Part shown: one piece after another, positions 25,994 through 34,938 of the stretch
How the letters are laid out: the number at the start of each line of letters is the position of its first letter
How positions within the stretch are numbered: position 1 is the stretch's first letter
NCBI RefSeq assembly: GCF_000482325.1
Contig: NZ_KI535295.1
Location: forward strand, 1,481,999-1,545,998
Origin: Bacillus sp. UNC438CL73TsuS30
GTDB lineage: Bacteria > Bacillota > Bacilli > Bacillales > Cytobacillaceae
Reading direction: 5' to 3'
Length of the DNA: 64,000 nt
Translations under genes and position numbers: made by a program
Notes under the pieces: generated by a model
What the model was told of the DNA's origin: nothing
Databases searched by the model: none
Seen by the model: the letters and a program-made list of their open reading frames with translations, nothing else

Positions 25994-26189
25994 AATTTTT
26001 AGCGTGCTGAAAAAAATTGTACAAATGAAGGATGACATTTTTTAATTGCTAACACGTAAATATTAAAAACTCCATTTTATCCACGAAATGCTCCACAGTC
26101 CAATAAAAAGGGGATGTCAGAATCTAATTCGTTGACAAAAGGCTAGTGATTTACTTCAGCAAGATTAAACCGGAAAGAGGTGTATTCAA

Positions 26190-26744
26190 TTGAACTTTTC
26201 ATCATTCATGAGATTTTTAGGTGTATGTTCAATGATCACAGGAATTCTATTTATCTTGACGGCCATTTTGTATCTCACTTCCTCAGACAAAGCTGCTGAT
26301 TATGTCAACTTAGCAGGTATGGCTTTTATGCTATTAGGGCTTGTTGGAATATATCTTCGTCAAATGAAAGAAGTGGGAATGTTTGGATTTATTGTCTTTA
26401 TCATTACATTTATAGGGAGTGTTTTATGGGCGGGGTTTGGATGGGCCGGTACATTTATCAAACCTTTATTGGAGGATCAAGCACCTGAACTTTTAAAGCA
26501 AGCTCCTCCTGGAATGATGCCATCCATGTTAACTTTTTTTATTGGTTTATTCTTATTTGGAATCGTAACAGCTTTAAAAGGTGTGCTTCCTCGAGTGGCC
26601 GCCATATTACTCATCCTCGTACCTATTTTAAACTTTGTCCCATATGGTGAATATGTAGCACAGCCGTTAGGAGGCATTAGTTTATTGTGGTTGGGTTATG
26701 CTGTTTGGAAAGGGAAATATGAAAATAGTAAAGTAGAAGGGTAA
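26190..26744 (+). CDS. Hypothetical polytopic membrane protein
   Basis: A 184-residue protein with five or six hydrophobic helices. It begins at TTG 26190 behind AAAGAGGTG. The N-terminal helix is MRFLGVCSMITGILFILTA, and the loop around residues 93-112 is Pro/Ala-rich (LLKQAPPGMMPSM). The pattern resembles DUF4386-like and other small Bacillus membrane proteins, but I cannot assign it firmly. It is flanked by two copies of the hairpin repeat, so it is probably a single-gene unit. Confidence 0.6.
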   Translation: MNFSSFMRFLGVCSMITGILFILTAILYLTSSDKAADYVNLAGMAFMLLGLVGIYLRQMKEVGMFGFIVFIITFIGSVLWAGFGWAGTFIKPLLEDQAPELLKQAPPGMMPSMLTFFIGLFLFGIVTALKGVLPRVAAILLILVPILNFVPYGEYVAQPLGGISLLWLGYAVWKGKYENSKVEG

Positions 26745-26810
26745 AAAAAAAATTTTATATTTCCGTAATATGGATTGATGTCATAAAAATAAGGTAATCC
26801 CTTTGTTCAA

Positions 26811-26862
26811 GGGGACAGTCTCCAGGTTGAGTAAAGCGTAACCTCATCGGGGAACTAACCCC
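26811..26862. repeat. 50-bp hairpin repeat, copy 3 (diverged)
   Basis: GGGGACAGTCTCC ... GGGGAACTAACCCCC with GAGTAAAGCGTAACCTC in the centre. It has several arm mismatches compared with the other copies. Confidence 0.75.
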
Positions 26863-26892
26863 CAATTATGAAATCACAATAAATGAGCAAAG

Positions 26893-26930
26893 AAAAAACT
26901 GCGTTTTTATATAAAAATCGCAGTTTTTTT
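26893..26930. terminator. Bidirectional A/T-flanked hairpin
   Basis: AAAAACTGCG ... CGCAGTTTTTTT with an internal TTTTTATATAAAAA stem. Confidence 0.8.
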
Positions 26931-27022
26931 ACTGTATGTTATTAATCTCAACTAAGAGTTGAAGAGCAGGCTGTCGTTCTAAATAAATTTAAAGCGTCAA
27001 TATGGAAAATAGGGTGTATTAA

Positions 27023-27115
27023 ATGAAAAAGTCTTCCCCAAAACTACCTTTAACACCCGAAGAAAAATTAAATTTAGGAAGATGTAAAGTAAAATTAAGT
27101 GAGTTGCCGATATAA
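27023..27115 (+). CDS. Possible 30-residue micro-protein
   Basis: MKKSSPKLPLTPEEKLNLGR continues for 10 more residues to a stop at 27113. AGGGTG lies 6 bases before the ATG, and a strong terminator follows 25 bases later. These support a real short gene, but the length makes it uncertain. Confidence 0.4.
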   Translation: MKKSSPKLPLTPEEKLNLGRCKVKLSELPI

Positions 27116-27140
27116 CAAAAAAAATACACTTTAAACGCTA

Positions 27141-27166
27141 AAAAAGTCCCGATAAAGGGACTTTTT
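27141..27166. terminator. Bidirectional terminator AAAAAGTCCC/GGGACTTTTT
   Basis: A perfect 10-bp stem with a 6-base loop between the 30-residue frame (plus) and the YjcZ-type gene (minus). Confidence 0.88.
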
Positions 27167-27190
27167 CCTGCTCTTTCCATCTTATTACTA

Positions 27191-27277
27191 CTAGTACATC
27201 ATAAATGATGCACCAACGATGATAAGAAGAATGAACAATACTACGATTAACGCAAAACTATTTCCCATTCCGTCCAA
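27191..27277 (-). CDS. YjcZ-family sporulation micro-protein A
   Basis: A 28-residue protein starting at TTG 27277, 5 bases after a strong GGAGGTGA. It consists of a short head and the hallmark membrane helix [19 protein letters not shown]. This family is made in sporulating Bacillaceae and is probably embedded in a spore or forespore membrane. The Tyr/Gly head is reduced to MDGMGN. Confidence 0.78.
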   Translation of the reverse strand: MDGMGNSFALIVVLFILLIIVGASFMMY

Positions 27278-27329
27278 TTATTTCACCTCCAGCATTAATG
27301 ATTCTCTCTATTGAACGTGTATTGGTATA

Positions 27330-27455
27330 TTAATAAAAACAAGATGCACCAACAATAATTAGAAGGATAAATAGTACAACGATTAAAACAAATGTACTGC
27401 CTCCACCGAAACCTCCGTAGCCATAACCTCCGTAGCCAAAGCCTCCAAAGCACAT
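27330..27455 (-). CDS. YjcZ-family sporulation micro-protein B
   Basis: A 41-residue protein with GGTGGTGA before the ATG. The head is a Gly/Tyr/Phe repeat ([18 protein letters not shown]), followed by the same helix [16 protein letters not shown] and a CFY end. The frame with the longer open reading (Trp/Arg-rich) on this strand is a shadow of it. It is tandem with copy A and co-directional. Confidence 0.82.
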   Translation of the reverse strand: MCFGGFGYGGYGYGGFGGGSTFVLIVVLFILLIIVGASCFY

Positions 27456-27541
27456 ACTGATCACCACCTGTTTGAATGTCCGAAATAAACCTTTCACTAT
27501 GTATCAAAGCCGTAGCCATCATTTGGTTGCTTTGAATTCAG

Positions 27542-27667
27542 TTAAGCTATTTCAAAACCGTCCTTTTTTACTTTAACAACCTTGCCGATAACCCAGTCAC
27601 CCTGTTCATTTTTAAACTTAATCAATTGACCTTCGAAACGACGAGCATTTTCATAATCGAAGTACAT
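27542..27667 (-). CDS. 41-residue small protein
   Basis: A short frame, MYFDYENARRFEGQLIKFKN, then EQGDWVIGKVVKVKKDGFEI. AAAGAGG lies about 8 bases before the ATG. The strand-turn-strand pattern with GDWVIGKVVKV suggests a single small beta-barrel (SH3-like). No family is named. It lies upstream of the two YjcZ genes on the same strand and might be transcribed with them. Confidence 0.6.
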   Translation of the reverse strand: MYFDYENARRFEGQLIKFKNEQGDWVIGKVVKVKKDGFEIA

Positions 27668-27795
27668 GCCAAAAACCTCTTTTCTAAGGGAATTGCTATA
27701 AATTATGTAAAGATGCCACATGTTGAGAAGGCAATTGACTATGTCTTGTCCATTTTTGGTAAAAATAAAAACTCACCTTGTTTTTGAAGAAATTC

Positions 27796-27850
27796 ACTTA
27801 AACTATCGGGTGCAAGAGTTTAAGATCCAGCTCCCATTTTTGGCGGCTTT
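27796..27850 (+). repeat. Dispersed TTAAACTATCGGG repeat, most complete copy
   Basis: CACTTAAACTATCGGGTGCA, then AGAGTTTAAGATCC and a CTCCCATTTTTGGCGGC hairpin region. It combines the left part found at 8260/18704 with the right part found at 16793. The remainder of 27668-28035 carries the probable promoter of the Wadjet operon, without a clear -35. Confidence 0.6.
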
Positions 27851-28035
27851 CTTCTTGTTCTAACGGGGAAGGATAGTGGAAAAAGAGATTTATGGGAATA
27901 TACCGGTTTCAAGGGTCAGTACGAAAATTGATAGTATAAAGGGCAATTGGTATCAATTCCCGAACGAATTGAATAAATGTACCTATGTTCCTAATGTATA
28001 ATGAACAATATGAAGAGTTTCTTGGGGTGTAAAAG

Positions 28036-29352
28036 ATGTTACCAGAAAATGTTCGATTATATATAGATTCCTATTTCTTACGTTCTCATGAAGAAATCGA
28101 TATTTATGGTTTCAAGGATCTGGGAGATGGCTTATTAGAGATTCCTATTGTAAAACGGACGGCAAAACGGCGCAAAAAAACAAGAGAGATCCTGCTTAAT
28201 TTAAAATGCAGCATGGGGAGTTCAGAGTTACTAGATATTAGTAAGACCTTTACCAGTCCAGGGGTGAAAAGAAATTGGTCAAGTGAAAAAGGAGACCCAT
28301 ACTTTCATTCAGGTGCACTAATGAAAATAATCAATTATGAATCGGATGAAAAGAGTGTTAAAGATATTGCTTATGTAATGGGACCAGTACTATTTGAGTT
28401 TATCGAAAAAAATGAACAAGATGAGCGGCAAAAACGGGATAACGAGTTAAGTAGACTTCGAGATAAATTTGAAAAGCTTAAACCAATACCAATTGCTGCT
28501 AATATTCCACTTGATAGATTGCTGTACATTTCTAAAATCTGCGATTTATTCAATGATTTGATTTCAAATGCCCAGGGACATTTTCAAGAAAAATTCACAA
28601 CACATTGGCGGCAGGGGAAACGAACTCTTTTCCTGCATTTCTTATTGGCTTTTTATATGCAAATGAAAACCAAATTGCAATTTGATTGGAAAGAGATTGG
28701 TGCCGACTATTATTCAGAAATTGGCGGATCGAAAAGGTTTGATGGGGCAAAGAAAGAATTTATCTCCATCCTGGAAGAGCTGGATTTTCCACCAATTTCG
28801 ATATCCGGGTTATTAAGCTTAGGAAGCATCGTCTTTGTTCCTTTCAGCGGACCCTTAAACGGTTCTATGTGCGAATATCGGTTTGGGACTGTTCATTCTG
28901 TAACAGATCATGCTGTATTTAGTGATTCTTTTTCAACAACAGCCAGAAATCTATGGCTGGTAGAAAATCGCGGAGTGGTTACCCGTTTCTCGTATGAAAA
29001 GGATTTTTTAAAAAATACAAACAGTCTGGTTATTGGAGTTGAAGGGCAATTAAAGAGTGCAGTAAAAAGATTCATCCGAATGGTTTATCAAAGTGCCTCT
29101 ATAGAACAAGTTCTGATCTGGACGGATTACGACGAGGCTGGTGTAGTGATTGCTGATACCATTTACCAGGTATTGATGGAAGAGAACATTCAAGATCGAA
29201 CCATTAAGTGGATCGTCCCTGATCAAAAAAGAGTGGTAAATGATGTACAGAGCTATCATCAAATCATGAATGATTATTTACAGAAGAAAAGTGGCGAACA
29301 GGAGGAACGGATGGAGGGAGTAAAAGAATGGCTGAAATGGATGGAAAATTGA
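28036..29352 (+). CDS. jetD: Wadjet JetD, Toprim nuclease subunit
   Basis: A 438-residue protein. The C-terminal third is a Toprim domain: LWLVENRGVVTRF carries the acidic Glu310, and IWTDYDEAGVVIAD carries the Asp364/Asp366 pair that binds metal. VIGVEGQLK precedes it. The N-terminal part (1-290) is an arm/winged-helix region, as in DUF2220/DUF3322 JetD proteins. In Wadjet systems JetD cuts circular DNA after the JetABC motor has extruded it. It is first in this operon and overlaps jetA by 25 bases. All three acidic residues are present, so the nuclease should be active. Confidence 0.85.
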   Translation: MLPENVRLYIDSYFLRSHEEIDIYGFKDLGDGLLEIPIVKRTAKRRKKTREILLNLKCSMGSSELLDISKTFTSPGVKRNWSSEKGDPYFHSGALMKIINYESDEKSVKDIAYVMGPVLFEFIEKNEQDERQKRDNELSRLRDKFEKLKPIPIAANIPLDRLLYISKICDLFNDLISNAQGHFQEKFTTHWRQGKRTLFLHFLLAFYMQMKTKLQFDWKEIGADYYSEIGGSKRFDGAKKEFISILEELDFPPISISGLLSLGSIVFVPFSGPLNGSMCEYRFGTVHSVTDHAVFSDSFSTTARNLWLVENRGVVTRFSYEKDFLKNTNSLVIGVEGQLKSAVKRFIRMVYQSASIEQVLIWTDYDEAGVVIADTIYQVLMEENIQDRTIKWIVPDQKRVVNDVQSYHQIMNDYLQKKSGEQEERMEGVKEWLKWMEN

Positions 29353-30746
29353 TATCGATTTTTAAAGAATCGACTACTTCAAGTGAACTTCACGAAGCCA
29401 TGCGCGATATTGTGAAAATGGCCGGGGTTTTGAAGGAAATGAGTGATGAAGATTATTTTCAGTCACCAGTAAAATTATTGAAAGTACTTCGGGTTTTGAA
29501 TATTCTCCAAGAAGAAGCATTGGGACTTTCCGAACAGGAAATGGAAAATGAAAAGGCGATTTATTATCGATATCGAAATATCTATGGTGAAGATGAGGAA
29601 ATGACATTTGATGATGTGAAGCATCTCGTCTATGTCCTTGGTAAGTACAATTGGATTATGAAGACTCCGTCAAGCATTAAAATGCGTTCGCTGGGAAAGC
29701 GTCTTTTAGACCTCCTTATTCGACTTGCAAATGACTCACTCGCCTATTATTTACATGATGATATTACCCGCTCGTTATTTCAGGCAAAACGGGATGCGGA
29801 GTTAAGCGAAGCATATGACGACAAAGGCATTTCCGGTGGCAACAAGCTGGCCAGCATGATTCGGAATGTGGAGGAAGCTGTGCATCTGTTAAAAGATAGG
29901 GAGCTCGAATATTTGGCAAACCGGCATGCACTCACCCAGGTTCAGTTGATTAATTCACTTATTGAAGATCTAGAGGTGAAAATGAATGAGCGGATTCGGG
30001 CCTTCGAAACATTTGAAGACAGCTTACCGCTTGCAAATTTGTTTCAACAGGGCATTTATACGATATCAGAAGGAATTAAAATCAGCCTGGGGACGATTAA
30101 TAAAATTGTGAAGTTCACCAATCTTCAGCAAACAGAACAAAGCCACAGTATTCGCCCGGAGCTTATTCGAACCTATATTATTAAAACCTTTAATAATCCC
30201 TATGATGAAGATCCGGATCCTCATCAGATATTAAGTTTTATGGAACAGAATCAATATGAGGATGAGGCCATGGACGGAATTTGGATGCCGGTAAAATTTG
30301 CTGCGCCCTTAACAGCAGAAGATATATTGGATGGAATTGATTATATTGAAAACTATGAACCGGCTGTAAATAAAATCGTTGATATGCCTTTTGTTGAATA
30401 CCAGGAACCGGCTGAATTAAGTGATGAAGAAATTGCCGCCAAAATGGAGGAAACCCAGTGGAAAATGACAAAGGAGAATATTCCGACCGAGCATATAGAA
30501 CGATATTTGGAACAGGCAGGCGGACAAGCTCAACTGGATAACCTGCTTATCGAGGTTGGGGAAGGGAAATGGGGAGATGTGCTTCAATCATTATTAGGAG
30601 TAGCTGCCATGGTTAGTAATCAGCGGGCAGAATTTAGCAAGGAAATCAAAAGCTGCACGATGATAGAAAATGATAAAGATTGGGAATGGATGGAGGATGA
30701 CCCACATGGAAGAAAAGCAGTTCGAACAAGAAAACCAAAACGTTAA
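29328..30746 (+). CDS. jetA: Wadjet JetA, kleisin-like (MukF-type) subunit
   Basis: A 472-residue soluble, acidic protein, largely helical. It begins MAEMDGKLISIFKESTTSSE behind GGAGGG, with the start overlapping the jetD end. N-terminal winged-helix-like segments (1-150), a long helical middle (160-260) and a C-terminal acidic region (about 380-472) match the size and order of JetA proteins, which link the SMC heads. Sequence similarity to MukF is not visible by eye; assignment rests on position, length and the neighbours. It overlaps jetB by 41 bases. Confidence 0.78.
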   Translation: MAEMDGKLISIFKESTTSSELHEAMRDIVKMAGVLKEMSDEDYFQSPVKLLKVLRVLNILQEEALGLSEQEMENEKAIYYRYRNIYGEDEEMTFDDVKHLVYVLGKYNWIMKTPSSIKMRSLGKRLLDLLIRLANDSLAYYLHDDITRSLFQAKRDAELSEAYDDKGISGGNKLASMIRNVEEAVHLLKDRELEYLANRHALTQVQLINSLIEDLEVKMNERIRAFETFEDSLPLANLFQQGIYTISEGIKISLGTINKIVKFTNLQQTEQSHSIRPELIRTYIIKTFNNPYDEDPDPHQILSFMEQNQYEDEAMDGIWMPVKFAAPLTAEDILDGIDYIENYEPAVNKIVDMPFVEYQEPAELSDEEIAAKMEETQWKMTKENIPTEHIERYLEQAGGQAQLDNLLIEVGEGKWGDVLQSLLGVAAMVSNQRAEFSKEIKSCTMIENDKDWEWMEDDPHGRKAVRTRKPKR

Positions 30747-31401
30747 TCCTTTGGCTGCGCTTGCGCTATTGCCCAGTTTTTTAAGCAAAGAAGAAGAATT
30801 AACCTTTATGAATATTCTTTTCTCTTCTTCTGCAAGAGTACGGCGGGATAATTTTGGGCTCTCCAGAAAAGAAGTAGAGAAGCAGTTAGGAATTGAAAAA
30901 AACGACAAGGAGTTTTTTTTATTTATTTCCCGTGTGAATCAGGCCATTAGCCGTTATTTCCAACTCATTTATGATGAAAATAGAGATCAGGTAGTTGTTC
31001 TGATGAGAGTAAATGCCAGGGGGGCACGGGGAGTTCTCCCTAAAGAAGCAATGGCCATATTAATGTATATTTTTTATGAGCAAGAAGTTTTGCAGCATCC
31101 CTATACATTATTTTCGCAACTGTTGGAAGCATTTGGGCATGAATCCTTTCAGGCAAATCGAAAACTGCAATCCAATATTGATATCTTGATGAAAATTGGT
31201 GCATTGGAGCCTTTTTCATCAGATTCATCCGAAGAAGCTTATCGGATAACGGCCATCGGTAAGCACATGTTTTCGGATTCTTTTTTACGCCGTTTCACAG
31301 AATTTAGCCAATCGACTCAGTTAAATATGGATGATGTATTGAAATTTTACAAACGTTACAATCTTGAAGGGAGATTGGATGATGATTCCTTGGAGACTTA
31401 A
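30706..31401 (+). CDS. jetB: Wadjet JetB, MukE-like subunit
   Basis: A 231-residue protein. The ATG at 30706 has GGAGG 9 bases upstream; a possible upstream in-frame start (30670) has none. It begins with an acidic head (MEEKQFEQENQNVNP) and then two winged-helix-like regions (about 20-110 and 115-205), as in MukE/JetB KITE proteins that bind the kleisin. It overlaps jetC by 20 bases, which suggests translational coupling. Assignment depends on context as well as size. Confidence 0.78.
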   Translation: MEEKQFEQENQNVNPLAALALLPSFLSKEEELTFMNILFSSSARVRRDNFGLSRKEVEKQLGIEKNDKEFFLFISRVNQAISRYFQLIYDENRDQVVVLMRVNARGARGVLPKEAMAILMYIFYEQEVLQHPYTLFSQLLEAFGHESFQANRKLQSNIDILMKIGALEPFSSDSSEEAYRITAIGKHMFSDSFLRRFTEFSQSTQLNMDDVLKFYKRYNLEGRLDDDSLET

Positions 31402-34400
31402 TATTGCCGGGATACGCGATTTTCCTCCCCAAACGATCGATCTTTCTGGTGAAAAGGAGCATATTGGCCTATTAGGGCCGAATGGGAGCGGGAAATCAAC
31501 CCTTTCTTTTTGTATGGGTGCAGTTCTTCATTCGGGAAAGGTTGATATAAGCGGATTACGTTCTGCGAATTTACCAGCTGAACAAATGTGGAAGGCCAGT
31601 ATTTCATTTTTATTTAAAAATGAAGGTGCGATTAAAGTGGATGCACCAAAATTTATCGAATTTGAACTGCAAATTGAACAAACCACTTCACAAACCCTCG
31701 CTCGAGAATATACGATTTCGTCAGGTGATCAGCCGGATGAGTGGGAAGAAAAAATCACTTTTAAATCGGGAGATAAGATTCAAAATTTTTCAGCCTATAA
31801 AAAGTTGCTCCAGACAAAATACCATATTGATCCGGACTATTATTATTTAATTTGGTACCAAAATGAGGTCAATCAGTTCTCCGAGATGGCTCCCGAAGAA
31901 AGATTCCGTATATTTAGTGAGATGCATGGAATTGATAAAATTCAAAAAAACTGGGAAGAAAGCCGGGAACTGGTAAAAGACGCTGAAGGAAGTTTAGAAG
32001 AGGCAAAAATTCAGCAGCAGAATCGAAAATTGCTGTTGAATATCCAAAAACAAAAACTAGACCAGTATAATGATAATCAACAAAGGCTAAAAAATGGTTT
32101 TATACAGTACTATTACGCGCTGTTACTGTTAATAACAAAAACTCAGGAAGAAATTAATCGTTGCACAGAAGAAGAAGCTTTTTTAAATGAGAGAATTGAA
32201 GAGGTCCATGAACAACTGCAAACCTTTGAAACAAATCAAACAGAACAAAAAAACCAATTAGCAGTAAGTCAAGCAGAAAGAAAGGACTTGGAACAACAAG
32301 TTTTAGAATTGCAGAAAAAGCTTAATCGACTGCGGGATGATCAAAAGAAGCACAAAGAAACTTTTGAAAAATTGGAAAACGAATTGGCTGAAATTAGGAA
32401 TGAAATCAGTCGGATTCCCGATGAAGAAACAGTGGACCGTGAGCTTTCCAGGTGCCAAAAAGAAATGGAACGCCTCGACCCTCTTATTGAAAATCAAAAA
32501 CATCGGATTGAGCAGATTGACAGTACCATTAGAATTGCAAATCAAGAGGTTACTGAGCTCAAGTATGAAATTATACAAGATGAACCAAAAAAAATCAGAA
32601 CACAGCAATTGCTTTTATTATATAGTAGCAGCCATGTTGTTGAGGAAAAAATAAAACAGCTGGATTTAAAAATCTCTTCTGAAAAAGATCAGTTAAAAGA
32701 ATGGAAAAATCGTTTAACAGAGTACAAACAAGAAGAGCTGGAATTAAAACAAAATGAATTAAATAGTCCCCGTCAAAAACAAGCAAAACAGTATTTTGTA
32801 AGGGCAGGCATTGAAGTATTTACATTAAGAGAACTGCTTAAACTGGATGATTCCGCCAAATTATCAGATGAAAAGGTATTTGATTCGATTAAATATACGA
32901 TGTTTGTCAATAGCCGGAATTTTACTCCGCCAAATGATTTATATTATGTATCACTTCCTGTTATTCTCCCAAAAGCCTACATGACAGAATTGTCAGATTA
33001 TCATCTAAAGATTCGAAATGATCTTCCTGAACAAATAGTTCCTCTTGCTGTTAAGGCGCTATATTGGGTTCAATCCTTTTTCGAGGAAGAAAGTGCAGTA
33101 AAAATTAAAAACGGTAGTTTGAGGGATGAAAAAGGATTGCGGGGCATTCAGGAAGAACAGCGTTATATTTTATCCGTTCATGCTGTCCAGGCAAGGCTTT
33201 CTAAATTAGCTTCAATAATAAAAGAATGTGAAAACAATATTATGACAATAACAGCTTCCATTGGGGCAAATGAACTGGAGGCACAAAAATTAAGAAATAT
33301 TATTGGCGATGTAAAAGAAGCGGAAGCATTTCTTGCAGATGAAAAAAATCGTGTTCTGCGTCAAAAACGTTTAGAATTCTTACTAATTCAAATTGAAGAG
33401 GAACAAAAAGCAGAAAAAGAGCAAATTGAGTTATTAGAAGATTTAAAAACGGAAAGATCAAATGTTAATGCTCAGCAGGAACTCTATCTTTCTTTTAAAC
33501 AGAAATGGGAAAAATTCGCTCAGGAAAAAGAAAAAATAAATCAACTTTACCAACTCAAAAATAAAATTGATGATATTGAAAAAGGAGTTCAAAACACTAA
33601 AAATTTGTTTGAAATTCGCACGGAAGAATACGATCTTTGCCAGAACAAATGCTATGCTATTGAAAAAACTTTAAAAAACTTAACCAATGATATTCAAGAT
33701 AGCTTGAATGAAAAAACGGATTTGAAAAAGCAACTAGAAAATAAAATAAATGAAAAAGAAACACAGCAAAAAGCTTATTTCCAATACAATCAGGAATTAA
33801 ATGACCTCGAAAATATAGCTCCAACAAAAGCAAAAGAAGAAAAAGAGAAGATGGTGGAACTACCGAATTGGAACCTGGCTGAGGCACGGGAATACAGAGA
33901 AAGTGGCAAAGCTACGTTTACCAATGCCGTGAACGAATCAGGTATCGATCCTTATGCACCTGAAAACTATCAAAAGATGAAAGAAGCTTATGATCTGCTG
34001 ACAAATGAAGTGAATGAATCAGAAATTCTATTGGCCAAGCATCAAGAGCGGATGGAAAAGCTTCGAAATGACTTGGATTCCACAATTGGCGGGAAAGTTT
34101 TACTGATTAACAAGCATTTCATTGATTATATAGACCAGTTTGGTTTTGAAGGTGTAATAGATTGGGACATGCATGAAGATAAAAAAGGGACTACACGTTA
34201 TTACCTCTATTTAAAAGCAAGAAGGTTCGGTCACAGAATGGCCATGGAAGATGTGAGTGTTAAAGCCCGAGGAGGGAGACAGGGAGTTGGTTTATCCGGG
34301 GGAGAAAAATCACTTGTTTCGTTGCTTTATGCTCTTGCACTGCTACAAACGATTCAAACCAATCCGAGCTTCATTGTCTTAGATGAATTTGATAGTGCTT

Positions 34401-34630
34401 TGGATGAGGGAAGAAAAGTAAAGGTTTTTGATTTGTATGTAAAAGAGCTTGGCAGGAAAATGATTATCTTAACTCCAAAGTCTCATGATAAAGATTATTT
34501 TAGTCGCTTTCATAAAGCTTATGTTATTTATCATCAGCCAGATATTCAGCAGAGCGGAATAATGAAGCTGCGCACACGGGCAGAAAATGTAGTGAAAGAG
34601 ACGATTTTAATGGAACAAACCGAAAAGTAA
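31382..34630 (+). CDS. jetC: Wadjet JetC, SMC-like ATPase
   Basis: A 1082-residue SMC/MukB-type protein. Walker A GPNGSGKST lies at about residues 33-41. Long coiled coils run from about 170 to 450 and 620 to 860, separated by a hinge-like region (about 460-600). The ABC signature LSGGEKSLVSLLYALALL and Walker B FIVLDEFDSALDEG are near 965-1005. In Wadjet the JetC dimer, with A and B, extrudes DNA loops and presents small circles for cleavage by JetD. ATG 31382 is chosen (8 bases from GAAGGGAG); ATG 31379 is equally possible. All ATPase motifs are intact. Confidence 0.88.
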   Translation: MIPWRLNIAGIRDFPPQTIDLSGEKEHIGLLGPNGSGKSTLSFCMGAVLHSGKVDISGLRSANLPAEQMWKASISFLFKNEGAIKVDAPKFIEFELQIEQTTSQTLAREYTISSGDQPDEWEEKITFKSGDKIQNFSAYKKLLQTKYHIDPDYYYLIWYQNEVNQFSEMAPEERFRIFSEMHGIDKIQKNWEESRELVKDAEGSLEEAKIQQQNRKLLLNIQKQKLDQYNDNQQRLKNGFIQYYYALLLLITKTQEEINRCTEEEAFLNERIEEVHEQLQTFETNQTEQKNQLAVSQAERKDLEQQVLELQKKLNRLRDDQKKHKETFEKLENELAEIRNEISRIPDEETVDRELSRCQKEMERLDPLIENQKHRIEQIDSTIRIANQEVTELKYEIIQDEPKKIRTQQLLLLYSSSHVVEEKIKQLDLKISSEKDQLKEWKNRLTEYKQEELELKQNELNSPRQKQAKQYFVRAGIEVFTLRELLKLDDSAKLSDEKVFDSIKYTMFVNSRNFTPPNDLYYVSLPVILPKAYMTELSDYHLKIRNDLPEQIVPLAVKALYWVQSFFEEESAVKIKNGSLRDEKGLRGIQEEQRYILSVHAVQARLSKLASIIKECENNIMTITASIGANELEAQKLRNIIGDVKEAEAFLADEKNRVLRQKRLEFLLIQIEEEQKAEKEQIELLEDLKTERSNVNAQQELYLSFKQKWEKFAQEKEKINQLYQLKNKIDDIEKGVQNTKNLFEIRTEEYDLCQNKCYAIEKTLKNLTNDIQDSLNEKTDLKKQLENKINEKETQQKAYFQYNQELNDLENIAPTKAKEEKEKMVELPNWNLAEAREYRESGKATFTNAVNESGIDPYAPENYQKMKEAYDLLTNEVNESEILLAKHQERMEKLRNDLDSTIGGKVLLINKHFIDYIDQFGFEGVIDWDMHEDKKGTTRYYLYLKARRFGHRMAMEDVSVKARGGRQGVGLSGGEKSLVSLLYALALLQTIQTNPSFIVLDEFDSALDEGRKVKVFDLYVKELGRKMIILTPKSHDKDYFSRFHKAYVIYHQPDIQQSGIMKLRTRAENVVKETILMEQTEK

Positions 34631-34938
34631 AGACTAAATAATTAATTGGTGCCAATCATTGCTTGTATTTAAGAGAGTGATATTGCACTTTTTATATTCT
34701 CCGCTCTGGTAATTAGTTGAGGGCCAACAACTTTACCTTTAAATTAGTGTGTGCAGACTTCTTTTTTTCTTGGAATAGACATTCTCAATGGCCTTTTCTC
34801 TTATTCGAGAGGTCAGTCCCCAGCTGGAGTAAAGCGTTACCTCACCGGGGGACTGACCCCATTTTTTCATGAAGCCTGTTGAGGTTTCTCAACTGGCTGA
34901 GTACAAATCATTATTATGAAGTTTATGCTTTTAAGTAT
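34631..34938 (+). other. Downstream flank of Wadjet with hairpin repeat
   Basis: There is no gene. No classical terminator follows jetC; the first strong hairpin is the 50-bp repeat at 34810-34860, which may act in that role. Confidence 0.45.
34810..34860. repeat. 50-bp hairpin repeat, copy 4
   Basis: GGTCAGTCCCC ... GGGGGACTGACCCC with GGAGTAAAGCGTTACCTC in the centre, closest to copy 1 (16739). Confidence 0.85.

Noticed and set aside
27295..27522. 75-codon minus-strand frame with Trp/Arg repeats
   Set aside because: Out-of-frame reading of the YjcZ gene at 27330-27455, which has its own Shine-Dalgarno and a clear family match.
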